From: Leadbetterella lacunae
GTDB taxonomy: Bacteria > Bacteroidota > Bacteroidia > Cytophagales > Spirosomataceae
Direction: 5' to 3'
Length of the DNA stretch: 64,000 nucleotides
Assembly (NCBI RefSeq): GCF_042649125.1
Contig: NZ_JBHRYQ010000001.1
Span: forward strand, 4,464,001-4,528,000
The notes under the pieces: model-generated
Databases searched by the model: none
What the model was told of the DNA's origin: nothing
Seen by the model: the letters and a program-made list of their open reading frames with translations, nothing else
Translations under genes and position numbers: made by a program
Shown: positions 10,131-19,134 of the stretch, piece by piece
Layout: each line of letters opens with the position of its first letter
Numbering within the stretch: the stretch's first letter is position 1

Positions 10131-11063
10131 TTATTTAGTCTCTTGGTCCAAAGGTTTATTGCCCCACCAAGAGGCTAATATTGAACCGCTCAAATTCATC
10201 ATCGGGCCAAATATGCCTGAAGCCAAACCCACGGTTGCCAATTTGCCCATTTCGTTTGCCAAGGCAGATGCCAAACCTGCATTTTGAAGCCCTACCTCTA
10301 GGGCGATTGTTCTGGCATTTTGTTTATTTAAACCAAATGCCCTCGCTGAAAAATACCCAAACACATACCCTCCAATATTGTGCATAATTACCGCTAAAAG
10401 TAGTGTAAGCCCTACCGTTTTTAAAGACGCATTTCCTGCTGCGGTAACTGCTATTATCACAAAGCTTATGCCTATCATCGATAAAACCGGTAGCAAGTGT
10501 TTTACCTTAGACAGATAAACAGGAAATAACTTATTTATAGCAAAGCCGATAATTACCGGAAGAAGTACAATTTTGGTCATGTCCCACATCATGCTCAGAA
10601 AATCTATCTCTATCAATGTGCCTGCTAATATTTTCATTAAAAAAGGTGTCAAAATAGGAGCGAGCATAGTAGCAAAGGCCGTCACTGTGATAGAAAGGGC
10701 CACGTTTGCTTTAGCCAAAAGGGCCATTACATTAGAGGCTAATCCACTTGGACTGCATCCCACCAAAAGTATTCCTGCGGCTATTTCAGTTGAAAAATCA
10801 AAAATCTTAGTTAAACCCAAGCCCCAAAAAGGCATGATGAGAAACTGACAGCCAAGGCCAATGAAAACTAATTTTGGAGTGTTTAATATTCCTTTAAAAT
10901 CCGCCAGGCTGAGTGTGGTGCCCATTCCAAACATAATCAGTTGTAAAAATGGCACAATAAACGCACTGAGCTTAACTCCGTTGTAAGAAATAAAATATTG
11001 AGGAAAAAAATAGGCGATAGAAACCGCAAATATGATAACGAAAGAAAAGGTGTATTTTTTCAT
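10131..11063 (-). CDS. Bile acid:sodium symporter family (BASS) transporter
   Basis: A 310-residue inner-membrane carrier with about nine to ten hydrophobic segments. The family strings LLVGCSPSGLASNVMALLAKAN (read in two blocks) and EVGLQNAGLASALA are the two crossover/sodium-site motifs of the BASS fold. Many bacterial members move pantoate, pyruvate or other organic anions with sodium rather than bile acids, and the substrate cannot be told from sequence. The gene is transcribed opposite to the flanking genes, so it is probably monocistronic. Confidence 0.88.
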   Translation of the reverse strand: MKKYTFSFVIIFAVSIAYFFPQYFISYNGVKLSAFIVPFLQLIMFGMGTTLSLADFKGILNTPKLVFIGLGCQFLIMPFWGLGLTKIFDFSTEIAAGILLVGCSPSGLASNVMALLAKANVALSITVTAFATMLAPILTPFLMKILAGTLIEIDFLSMMWDMTKIVLLPVIIGFAINKLFPVYLSKVKHLLPVLSMIGISFVIIAVTAAGNASLKTVGLTLLLAVIMHNIGGYVFGYFSARAFGLNKQNARTIALEVGLQNAGLASALANEMGKLATVGLASGIFGPMMNLSGSILASWWGNKPLDQETK

Positions 11064-11259
11064 AAAAAAGGATATGGGTTTTCTAGGCTTTTCTGATTGG
11101 TTTTGGGTTCTTTTTATTTCTTTAAAAAAAATAAGAGTCGAAAATAAATATTATTTCTAAGATAAAGTTGAATCTGATATAATTTCGGAGTTCATTTGTA
11201 AGTTTTAATTGTTTGGGACATTTCGGTTTCTGTATGCTATTTATTTGAGGGCTAAAATT

Positions 11260-12273
11260 ATGACTAAAAACCTGATATATCTATTCTGTTTTTTTCTAAT
11301 TTCATGTGGGGTTACAGACGATGTCTTAGAACCCTCGGTAGATCCTGAGGTTATTGAAACCTTTGGTATTCGGCATGATAAAACCTTGTGGCAATACGAA
11401 AAAATAGCAAGTAACGAGGCTCCATTTAATACTGGTGATTATCCGGATTTCTCTTCGGTGGTTTCTTTAGAAATGGATATAAGTAAAAATGACGTTGGGA
11501 TTTGCTCAGGTGTGTTAATTGCTCCAAACTGGGTGCTCACGGCAGGGCACTGTGTATATGATTATGACACTGACAAGTCGCCTATGGCGGCAAGCAAAAT
11601 AAAAGTCAATGTTGGGAATGATCCTGAAAACCCGATTCAAACTGTTAATGTACAGCAGATTTTTTTAGCCCCAAGTTGGTTAGCCAAAGGAGATTTTTTT
11701 GTGTACGGAAATGACCTCTGCCTTTTAAAATTAGCGAGCCCAATCACAAAAATACCTACGGCGACACTCAACTACGATACATCCTCTGAAAAAGTAAACG
11801 CAGAACTGTGGTTTAGCGGCTTTGGCGATTATAGCCAACAAAAAGGACAAAACGCTGACGTATTCTCAAAAAAACATGCGTATCAAAATATTTTGGATAG
11901 GGTAAAAGAAGGCCTTGGTCATTTTATTAGTAACGAAACGTACACTGGCGGCATGTTGGCTTTTGACTTTGACGATCCCGCAGGTTTAGTAAACACTCTT
12001 GGAGACTCTTACGCAAACGAGGAAGAAAGAAGTTTAGGCGAAGGTAGCAGTCAAAATGTATGCCTTAATTGGGAAGGTGGCACTGTGGAAGGAGATAGCG
12101 GCGGGCCTATTTTTATGAAAATTAATAATAAATGGGTGGTGATAGGCATACTAAATGGTGGCGTAACTGAGCCACTAAAAGGCATAAAAGATAGTGGCTA
12201 TGGAGATATCAGCACTTTTACAAAATGTTCGTCTCACGCCAATTGGATAAAAAGCATTTTGAGTAAAAATTAA
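11260..12273 (+). CDS. Lipoprotein trypsin-like serine protease
   Basis: Starting at the ATG at 11260 gives a lipoprotein signal (FFLISCG, lipidated Cys16) and a 337-residue protein. An earlier in-frame start would bury the lipobox. The S1 chymotrypsin-fold triad is complete: His97 in LTAGHC, Asp152 in NDLCLLKL and Ser280 in GDSGGP. It is therefore expected to be an active envelope-anchored endopeptidase facing the periplasm or cell surface. No obvious partner gene adjoins it. About 130 residues between Asp152 and Ser280 carry an insertion rich in acidic residues. Confidence 0.88.
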   Translation: MTKNLIYLFCFFLISCGVTDDVLEPSVDPEVIETFGIRHDKTLWQYEKIASNEAPFNTGDYPDFSSVVSLEMDISKNDVGICSGVLIAPNWVLTAGHCVYDYDTDKSPMAASKIKVNVGNDPENPIQTVNVQQIFLAPSWLAKGDFFVYGNDLCLLKLASPITKIPTATLNYDTSSEKVNAELWFSGFGDYSQQKGQNADVFSKKHAYQNILDRVKEGLGHFISNETYTGGMLAFDFDDPAGLVNTLGDSYANEEERSLGEGSSQNVCLNWEGGTVEGDSGGPIFMKINNKWVVIGILNGGVTEPLKGIKDSGYGDISTFTKCSSHANWIKSILSKN

Positions 12274-12383
12274 GTACAAATGCTTTTTAGTTTTTGATTT
12301 ATTTAAATTTTTAACAAAAAAAGTGCACCCCATTTTACAGAAGTACACCTTTGTATATAATTTCAATATCTGGAACTTGGTAG

Positions 12384-12590
12384 TTAATTTTTGGTTTTAC
12401 AGGTTGTCACCCCAAAAATAGTGTATAGCGGACAAAAACTTACGGTGCTGGTAAGTGCGAAAATTATCCCTACTACCAAGGCCACTATGCCCAAAGTGCC
12501 CGTAAGTGTTCCCGTAAAATAGGCTACGAAAGCAGCGATTGCGATTGTTAAGCGAATTATTCTGTCTGACGACCCCATATTCTTTCTCAT
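12384..12590 (-). CDS. DUF2892 (YgaP-type transmembrane domain) protein
   Basis: A 68-residue protein with two transmembrane segments, beginning MRKNMGSSDRIIRLTIA and carrying the SFCPLYTIFGVTTCK end typical of DUF2892, the membrane domain also found in the YgaP rhodanese. The two C-terminal cysteines are conserved in the family. Role unknown. It is convergent with the protease gene and divergent from the VOC gene. Confidence 0.82.
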   Translation of the reverse strand: MRKNMGSSDRIIRLTIAIAAFVAYFTGTLTGTLGIVALVVGIIFALTSTVSFCPLYTIFGVTTCKTKN

Positions 12591-12737
12591 AAGTGTTTTA
12601 TTATTTAGGTTTAAAATATGATTTCAAAATTAGTGTACGTGCTTGATAATAAAGGTGATAAAAATCACTTTTATGCTTTTTGAAATATGTTTCTAGATAG
12701 TTTTTTGTTAAAAAGAGAGAAATACTCACATTAACAT

Positions 12738-12745
12738 TAGATTTG
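12738..12745 (+). promoter_or_regulatory. Probable -7 promoter box of the VOC gene
   Basis: TAGATTTG matches the Bacteroidota TAnnTTTG consensus exactly and is 34 bp upstream of the ATG at 12780. The nearest TTTG upstream is too far away (about 30 bp) to be a confident -33 box. Confidence 0.35.
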
Positions 12746-12779
12746 TATCTCTTTTTTTACCCTTAAAATAAAATACTAA

Positions 12780-13145
12780 ATGCAGCCAAAAGGAAAAGTA
12801 CTGTGGACCGACTTAACTGTTGAAAATGCCCGCGAAGTTACCGAGTTTTATGGTGCAGTGGTGGGCTGGACGTTTTCGGAGCAGCCCGTGGCAGACTACG
12901 TAGATTTTAACGTACACAATGGCGATGAAGTGATAGCAGGCATCTGCCATAAAAAGGGTACCAATGCCAATTTTCCTTCGCAGTGGTTAAACTATGTGAT
13001 AGTGCCCGATATGACCGAAAGTATAAAAAATGTGTTGGCTCTAAATGGTAAAGTTTTAGATGGCCCAAAGCCAATGGGCAAAGACCTGATAGCAGTGATT
13101 CAAGACCCTGCCGGTGCTTGCATGGCCATTATGCAAGAAAATTAA
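12780..13145 (+). CDS. VOC (glyoxalase/bleomycin-resistance fold) family protein
   Basis: A 121-residue single-VOC-domain protein. The KVLWTDLTVENAREVTEFYG opening is the classic first beta-alpha-beta module, and the DPAGACMAIMQ end is the last strand with the DP-x-G turn. This subgroup is usually annotated as a VOC or glyoxalase-like protein of unknown substrate. It is complete and monocistronic, with a candidate promoter just upstream. Confidence 0.85.
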   Translation: MQPKGKVLWTDLTVENAREVTEFYGAVVGWTFSEQPVADYVDFNVHNGDEVIAGICHKKGTNANFPSQWLNYVIVPDMTESIKNVLALNGKVLDGPKPMGKDLIAVIQDPAGACMAIMQEN

Positions 13146-13177
13146 GAACCCAAAGCAGGTGTTTAAGCCAGACTAAT

Positions 13178-13212
13178 CATAAAAATAGATGGCCCAAATA
13201 ATATGGGCCACC
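13178..13212 (-). terminator. Candidate terminator of the porin gene
   Basis: A seven-base-pair inverted repeat (TGGCCCA at 13190-13196 with TGGGCCA at 13204-13210) is followed on the minus strand by a short T-rich tract. It lies 55 bp beyond the stop codon of the porin-like gene. Confidence 0.45.
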
Positions 13213-13266
13213 TATATATACTAACTATATCCCTAAACTTTAAATCAACCAGCCCTTCGGCTAGTG

Positions 13267-14568
13267 TCAATTTAAATACACTTGATATTGCAGCACCAAA
13301 TTGGTTTTGCGAGACATCTGAGTAGCGTCGTTGTTAAATATCGGCCTGTTCTCAAATGCCACAGTGAACTTAGACGTATGACCGGCTAAAAGCCAGTTTA
13401 CACCTGCACTGTAAAACGTCATCGGTTTTTGTAGCTTCTGCAAGTCACTCACTTGTAGCGACACATACGGCATTAGCGAGGTTTTTCCGATGAGATTATT
13501 TTTTGTTTTGTACCCCACTTGGGTATAATATACATTTCCTGTTCCGATGGCCGGATATCCAAATCCTGAACCATTAAGTGAAGATCCGCTGCCCGTGCCG
13601 TTTGCAGGGTTCATTACACTTTGGTTTCTGAAATAGTTTTTGCCAAAGTCAAAGTGTGAGGCATTGGCATAAATACTGATTGCCGAACCATCTTCTTTGA
13701 GCGGAGCGTCATAAAACACATCGGCCGCTATTTGTAACATATTGGTCTGTACAGTGTCTTTCAGGTTATCTCCAATGTGATTCATCGCCTTTGCTTGATA
13801 AACAATACCTGCACCTACATTAAATACTTTTTTGGTCCCCAAATACGTACCCGTCATGTATGGGGTCTGATTTGACTCTTGCTCCTTAAATTGATATTGC
13901 AAATAACTGTTCCACTGCATCTTGGGTGGAAGTCCCGAAAAACTTGAGTTGGTAGTTATGGCTGCATTGTACCCAGCCGATTTCTGAATCGCCATAGGTT
14001 GGGCCATCGCTACTCGGTAGTCTAGTTTGCCTAGTTTTCCTTTTGCAAAAACCGAAAGCTTTCTCAAGAATTGGTCTGTAACGTCGTTGGTGCTCTGTTG
14101 GAAAAGCGGTGCGTCAATGCCCATGATAGTTCCCACCGAAGGAGAAGCAAATCTAGCTAAACCAGACCATGCACTTAACCCACCTCCAAGCGATAGCTTT
14201 TTAGGAATCACAGCGTAGTCTGCCATTGCATCGTGCACAAAGAAACCTTGTTTTCTATCCGCTATGTTATTGAAGTTATTTTCACCAAACTGCGAATACA
14301 CAAAAACACGGTCTGTGATTTGACTCATAAACTGCACTCTGTATCTTCGGATGCCGATGTCTACGCCGCCTTTTTTCGGGCTACCAAAAATCGTGCTTCC
14401 TGGGTTATATTCACCTGCACGCATCCATATTTGGGTGTTGAGTGTAAGTTTTACGTAGTGACTTCCGTCTTCGTTTAAATACAGTTTTCCGTTTTTTATG
14501 GCTTGGCCAAAACCAAGGCTCGGAACTAATATAATTAAGAAAAAAACTACTTTTATGTATGTTTTCAT
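13267..14568 (-). CDS. Outer-membrane porin of the phosphate-selective porin O/P-like fold
   Basis: The start at 14568 gives a signal peptide (MKTYIKVVFFLIILVPSLGFGQ). A longer in-frame start adds 18 non-signal residues. The 433-residue mature chain is rich in alternating aromatic/polar strands and has the N-terminal LTLNTQIWMRAGEYNPG and GVDIGIRRYRVQF strings of OprO/P-type trimeric porins, ending in an aromatic-rich LVLQYQVYLN strand. It lies 152 bp downstream of dabB on the same strand, so it could be read with the inorganic-carbon operon, but substrate specificity cannot be deduced. Confidence 0.72.
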   Translation of the reverse strand: MKTYIKVVFFLIILVPSLGFGQAIKNGKLYLNEDGSHYVKLTLNTQIWMRAGEYNPGSTIFGSPKKGGVDIGIRRYRVQFMSQITDRVFVYSQFGENNFNNIADRKQGFFVHDAMADYAVIPKKLSLGGGLSAWSGLARFASPSVGTIMGIDAPLFQQSTNDVTDQFLRKLSVFAKGKLGKLDYRVAMAQPMAIQKSAGYNAAITTNSSFSGLPPKMQWNSYLQYQFKEQESNQTPYMTGTYLGTKKVFNVGAGIVYQAKAMNHIGDNLKDTVQTNMLQIAADVFYDAPLKEDGSAISIYANASHFDFGKNYFRNQSVMNPANGTGSGSSLNGSGFGYPAIGTGNVYYTQVGYKTKNNLIGKTSLMPYVSLQVSDLQKLQKPMTFYSAGVNWLLAGHTSKFTVAFENRPIFNNDATQMSRKTNLVLQYQVYLN

Positions 14569-14720
14569 TGATATTTTTATGTTTAAACAGTTTACTTTTG
14601 ATGCATACTTATCCAAAAGCAAGCAGTTGCAAAGGTATCTGTCAACTATTTTAAAATTTTAATAATGTCATTAGAATCGGTTAAGAATCTCATTTTGATG
14701 AAATCCTTAAGCAATAAAAT

Positions 14721-16589
14721 TTATGACGACCTGTATGCTATTTCGTGGTATGTTTTTAGGTGAGGTCCCAAAAATACCCTTCCGTATATTCTGATAATGG
14801 CTAGTCCGTCTAAGATAAAACTCAAAGAAACCAAACAAGCCAAAACTATCTGATGCTCATTTATGTGCGAGTATATCAGGTCTTCGCCAATAAACGTAGG
14901 CGTGATAGGAAAACCGGTGACACCCAAGCAAGAAATGAAAAACAAAAGGGCGATTTTTGGATGCTCATACACATGCCCGTGAAACTGCACAAGGTTAACG
15001 TTTCCTTCTAGGTTCTTTAGTCTTTGTAAGCCGATGTATCCGATAATTCCGAAAACTATAATTCCACTTAAATAAATGATTACCTCGTAAAAACTAAAAT
15101 TTTCATTAAATGAAATAGCCAATGCTACCCAAAAGTGATTGAGGATTACTAAGAACCAACCCAAGCGAGCGTGCTTACGCTCCACAAAAGCTTTCATGAC
15201 TGATACTAAGCCAATTATAGAAAATACTATCGGCAAGTAATCGTGGTACCCAGCAGGAAGATATTCTTTGTAGATATATAATACAATACCCACAAAATAG
15301 GCCGGAATGAAAATATAGATGGAACTTTTTAAAGTTAAAAAATCAAACTTTTTGCCGAATGTCTTCATTGGGTTCCAAAGATACTGATACATCATAGAGT
15401 CTAGGTTCCACTCTTTTAGCGAAAGCACATAAAGGCTATTTCTAAGTTTTTCAGGGAAATAACTTTCGATTGTTTTTTCTCTCGGCGAAAAATTATAGAA
15501 CTGCTCACGTATCAGATAACTCACTACTGAAGGCGAAACCAACAGCTGATAAGTTCTTAAAAATGCATTACCTGCAAAGTGAAACAACGCCAAGTTTTCT
15601 AATCCAAGGGCCAATTCCACGAAAATGATACCAATCTGTGCAATTGAAGAATACGCTATTTGACTTTTTACCGATGATTGTACACGGGCTATTCCAGTAG
15701 CCAAAAGCATAGAGATTAATCCCATTACGGCTATGAATATCCTTACCACCAACTGATGCTCCCAAAAAGGGAATGTACGTAACATCAAGAAAACACCGAT
15801 GTGCACCGAAAGTGAACCATAAAAAATCGCTGACGATGGGGTAGGGCCTTCCATGGCTCTCGGCAACCAAGACGAAAACGGCATTTGAGCCGATTTAGCA
15901 TAGGCGGCTATCAAAAACATAAACGAAATAAAAACGCCCAAATATGAATGTGAAAGCAAGTGGTTACTCACCAATTCGTAGTTGTTAAGTTTCAAAAACG
16001 TGATGTTTTCATGAAAAAGGTGGTGACTCATCCACATGGCCAACAGTAAGCCTACGTCTCCAATTCTGTAAATTGAAAACACTTTGATGGCGTTTTTGAC
16101 TGGCAAATAACGATCTCTGTAGAAAGCAATAAGTAAGAATGATGAAATTCCCAAAATCTCCCAACCCGTAAACAGTGTCTCGAGGTTACCAGAGAAAATG
16201 ATAATCATGTATCCAATAAAGAAAAACAAAATGGTGTTAAAAAAACGCTTGTATCCGTTTTCTCTATGTAAATAATAACTGCTGTATACGGTAACCAAGA
16301 ATGTCAAAAATGAACCCACTAACAAGTAAATGGCGGTTATTTTATCAAAAAGTAAATCAAAACCAAAGCGATAATGGTCCGAGTTAAAAAGTACCACAGG
16401 TTCGCTGCTCAGGTTTGGTCTGCCATCTATTAACCATTTTATGGTCAAAATATTAGCCATGATAAACACCAAACCCACAGTGCCAGAAGTAAGACCTGAA
16501 ATCAGCTTTTCGTTTTTTTCTGGAAGAAATAAACTAAGCAAAAAACCGGCGATAGGTATGGCTAAAAATAATATCAAATATTCGTTCAT
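14721..16589 (-). CDS. dabB: DabB, proton-conducting NuoL-like subunit of the DAB inorganic-carbon uptake complex
   Basis: A 622-residue polytopic membrane protein of the NADH-quinone oxidoreductase subunit 5/MrpA antiporter fold. It shows ILGISSFLLIAFYRDR and the channel string QMPFSSWLPRAMEGPTPSSA. Its start lies 6 bp after the stop codon of dabA, and this pairing with a DUF2309 protein identifies it as DabB. In characterised DAB systems DabB uses the cation gradient to drive DabA-catalysed hydration of CO2 to bicarbonate. No other Nuo or Mrp subunits are present in the window, which argues against respiratory complex I. Confidence 0.88.
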   Translation of the reverse strand: MNEYLILFLAIPIAGFLLSLFLPEKNEKLISGLTSGTVGLVFIMANILTIKWLIDGRPNLSSEPVVLFNSDHYRFGFDLLFDKITAIYLLVGSFLTFLVTVYSSYYLHRENGYKRFFNTILFFFIGYMIIIFSGNLETLFTGWEILGISSFLLIAFYRDRYLPVKNAIKVFSIYRIGDVGLLLAMWMSHHLFHENITFLKLNNYELVSNHLLSHSYLGVFISFMFLIAAYAKSAQMPFSSWLPRAMEGPTPSSAIFYGSLSVHIGVFLMLRTFPFWEHQLVVRIFIAVMGLISMLLATGIARVQSSVKSQIAYSSIAQIGIIFVELALGLENLALFHFAGNAFLRTYQLLVSPSVVSYLIREQFYNFSPREKTIESYFPEKLRNSLYVLSLKEWNLDSMMYQYLWNPMKTFGKKFDFLTLKSSIYIFIPAYFVGIVLYIYKEYLPAGYHDYLPIVFSIIGLVSVMKAFVERKHARLGWFLVILNHFWVALAISFNENFSFYEVIIYLSGIIVFGIIGYIGLQRLKNLEGNVNLVQFHGHVYEHPKIALLFFISCLGVTGFPITPTFIGEDLIYSHINEHQIVLACLVSLSFILDGLAIIRIYGRVFLGPHLKTYHEIAYRSS

Positions 16590-16595
16590 TTCTTT

Positions 16596-19106
16596 TTAGT
16601 TTAAAATCACCACAGGTAAGTTTTCTTGGGTACTTTCTAGCATGTACCATTCGCTGTTCACGTGTTTTATGTCGTGCTCTAAAGTTTGATATGGCACAAA
16701 TCCACCCTTCTCAAATTTCCAAAGTTCAGACGTTTCAGGATTTAAAACCACGAGTTTTACCCATTGATTTTCAAACCACTCGTAGGTAGCAGGTACTGAC
16801 TTAATCACATCTAACACCACCTGAGGGAAGTGCTCCACTATCATAAGTAGTCTAACCGGATCGTGAACTTCCACCATTTGGCTTGGAAGACCCGGCCTTA
16901 GGTCACCGTCTATTCCGTTTGCCACGCCTACTAGTCCCATCACATTGTGCGGGAGTTTTGTGCCTGCACCAAACTTCTGATTATCTACTCGCGAAAAGAA
17001 ATATTCCAAATTGATACCTCCACAAACAGGAGCTGCAGCATTTAGTATACGAATCAAAAACTCACCTTTGGGGTCTATTTCATAGTCGTACGAGTTCATG
17101 AAAGCCCGTCTATCTAAAAAGACTTTTTTGGTCAGCATACGTTTTCCTACTATACAAAGTGCATTGGTAGCATGGTTAAGCTCAGGTCTTGGCTCAAAAA
17201 GCGATACCGAACGCGTCTTAATTTGTTCGTGAATTTTTTCTGCTTTTAGATTAGTGTCTATCGACTCAAATCTTCTCGAACGCTCCTTAGAGTTAAAATC
17301 TAAGGCTCTTTGGAAAGCCACTTCGTGTTTGGTATGGCTCTCGAAATTTTCGTGGCTCAGGGCATCTTCGTCATAAAACATGACCTCGTCTCTGGTGGTA
17401 TCGTGCAATGCACCCACAAATTGCGTTTTGTCAGGTATAACCAGGCCACCTTCTGCCAATATCGCCCTTACTTGTGGGTGGTTGGCCATGTAGCTAAACA
17501 CACGTGCATTTACCGAACCCGCTCTACCTGAGCACGCACCGCAGTCATATGCCGAATAGTGTGGGTTGTTAATAGTAGACGCACCGTGACCTACTATGTA
17601 AACCACTGGAGCAAAGTCTTTTACTAAGCCAATGCTTTTTAGTACATTACCTACACGTAGGGCCATTTCTGGTATAGTGAAACCAATCTGAAGTCCATTT
17701 TCCATGTCAGATGGATCGCGATTTTCAATCGTAAGTTTTGAATACTTATACATGTGATTGAAAGACGAAGACATAGCAGGACCCATAGATGGTCTAAATA
17801 TGTTTGCAAAAAGTTTTACGGCAGACCAAAAACCAATAGTTTGGCTAAATAGCCAGCCTGAGTAAAAATTATGCGAATGCTTTGAAAAGTTAATGTCTAC
17901 CCCTCGTTTGTTTTCACTCTCCATTTCCTTAATCAGATATTTGGGAGTAACCGGAGCAGGACAGAGTTTGGTATAAAACTTACCGTTTTCGGGTTGATAA
18001 AAGAACTCTACGCCAAAGAAACCCGGAGTGCCGAAAGTCTCGCAGTTAGGGTCTTGTTTCTCAAGGTGTCTTCTTACCGAACACTCTCTGTCATCGATAC
18101 AGAAAAACGCCTGAAAAGATTTGTCTTTAGCTGGCTCAGCTACTACACCACCTATTGATTGTTTGATACCATTGAGTACTTCGTCGTAATAACTCCACTC
18201 AAAAGCCTCCTGCCAGAGCACCATCACGTGGTCTAGTTCGTGGGTTTGAATTGGGTCAAAAAGCATCGAAACGTAGTTGCTTATTCTGCTTTCGAGCGGC
18301 TCCCATTTGCCATCAAAATGATAGTCAAGAGCATCTATTTCTAACAATAATTCAAAAACGACTAAATCATGAAGCGAAATATGACGGGTATCTAAAAGTG
18401 ACTCCGGAAGGTCTTCGATAACAGAAACAAGCCCCGACCAACCTTGGTGCGAAAACTGTTGGTCAAAAAGGTACTCTTTGTAAAGCGATTTGTCTTCGCC
18501 TACAAGCATTTTAAGTAAGTCCTCTATTTCACATGGGCTGCCTAAAAGCAAAGCTTTGGCTCTTTTTCCTCTAAAAAAACTAACCGAAGACTTTCGCTCA
18601 ATTTCTCTAATAGCCGTCAAGAAGCTCTTGGTTTTAACCGGAAATCCCCAAATGGAGATTCCCTGGTCAAGATAGCTACAAAGGATTCTAAAAAGCACAG
18701 GGTGTACCAAAGAATCTAAATCGAGGTTAAATTTAAATTTCCAGAATTTTCTCAAAGAGCCAATCCTAGGTTTTTCGTCTTGTTTATAGTCCTTCAAAAG
18801 CATTTTTTCTTTCCACTCCGAAGCATTTCCTCCTTCGATTTTTTCAGAAATAACGCGTTCTAATATCTGATCCGTAATCTTACCAGTTTTATATGCATTT
18901 CTAAAGTCGTTTAGACTCAAAGAAACTTTGTAACCAAACATTTTAGAAGCTTTTTGAATAGCCGCCGTAAACTCTAGATGTTGGTACGCATGTAAAGTAT
19001 TGTGATGAACGAAGTCTTTCAATGGAGCTTGGGCAGGCAAAAAATGCTTCAAGTCATGCAATGCCTCATGCTCATCAAAACCTTCGATTTCAATGTGTTT
19101 TTTCAT
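16596..19106 (-). CDS. dabA: DabA (DUF2309), zinc beta-carbonic-anhydrase-like subunit of the DAB complex
   Basis: An 836-residue DUF2309/UPF0753 protein. The zinc-site residues can be placed: Cys336 and Asp338 in FFCIDDRE, His507 in VGHGAST and Cys522 in YDCGACSG. The spacing (171 residues from Cys to His, then 15 to the second Cys) closely follows that described for Halothiobacillus DabA (Cys351, Asp353, His524, Cys539). It should hydrate CO2 vectorially to bicarbonate at the membrane together with DabB. It is sandwiched between a SulP carrier gene (28 bp upstream) and dabB (6 bp downstream), so the three form one operon. Confidence 0.93.
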   Translation of the reverse strand: MKKHIEIEGFDEHEALHDLKHFLPAQAPLKDFVHHNTLHAYQHLEFTAAIQKASKMFGYKVSLSLNDFRNAYKTGKITDQILERVISEKIEGGNASEWKEKMLLKDYKQDEKPRIGSLRKFWKFKFNLDLDSLVHPVLFRILCSYLDQGISIWGFPVKTKSFLTAIREIERKSSVSFFRGKRAKALLLGSPCEIEDLLKMLVGEDKSLYKEYLFDQQFSHQGWSGLVSVIEDLPESLLDTRHISLHDLVVFELLLEIDALDYHFDGKWEPLESRISNYVSMLFDPIQTHELDHVMVLWQEAFEWSYYDEVLNGIKQSIGGVVAEPAKDKSFQAFFCIDDRECSVRRHLEKQDPNCETFGTPGFFGVEFFYQPENGKFYTKLCPAPVTPKYLIKEMESENKRGVDINFSKHSHNFYSGWLFSQTIGFWSAVKLFANIFRPSMGPAMSSSFNHMYKYSKLTIENRDPSDMENGLQIGFTIPEMALRVGNVLKSIGLVKDFAPVVYIVGHGASTINNPHYSAYDCGACSGRAGSVNARVFSYMANHPQVRAILAEGGLVIPDKTQFVGALHDTTRDEVMFYDEDALSHENFESHTKHEVAFQRALDFNSKERSRRFESIDTNLKAEKIHEQIKTRSVSLFEPRPELNHATNALCIVGKRMLTKKVFLDRRAFMNSYDYEIDPKGEFLIRILNAAAPVCGGINLEYFFSRVDNQKFGAGTKLPHNVMGLVGVANGIDGDLRPGLPSQMVEVHDPVRLLMIVEHFPQVVLDVIKSVPATYEWFENQWVKLVVLNPETSELWKFEKGGFVPYQTLEHDIKHVNSEWYMLESTQENLPVVILN

Positions 19107-19134
19107 TCTAATTGTTGATTTAAAGTGTTTAACC

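Noticed and set aside
14721..16589. Respiratory complex I subunit NuoL
   Set aside because: No other nuo genes are nearby and the gene is coupled to dabA by 6 bp, so DabB is the better call.
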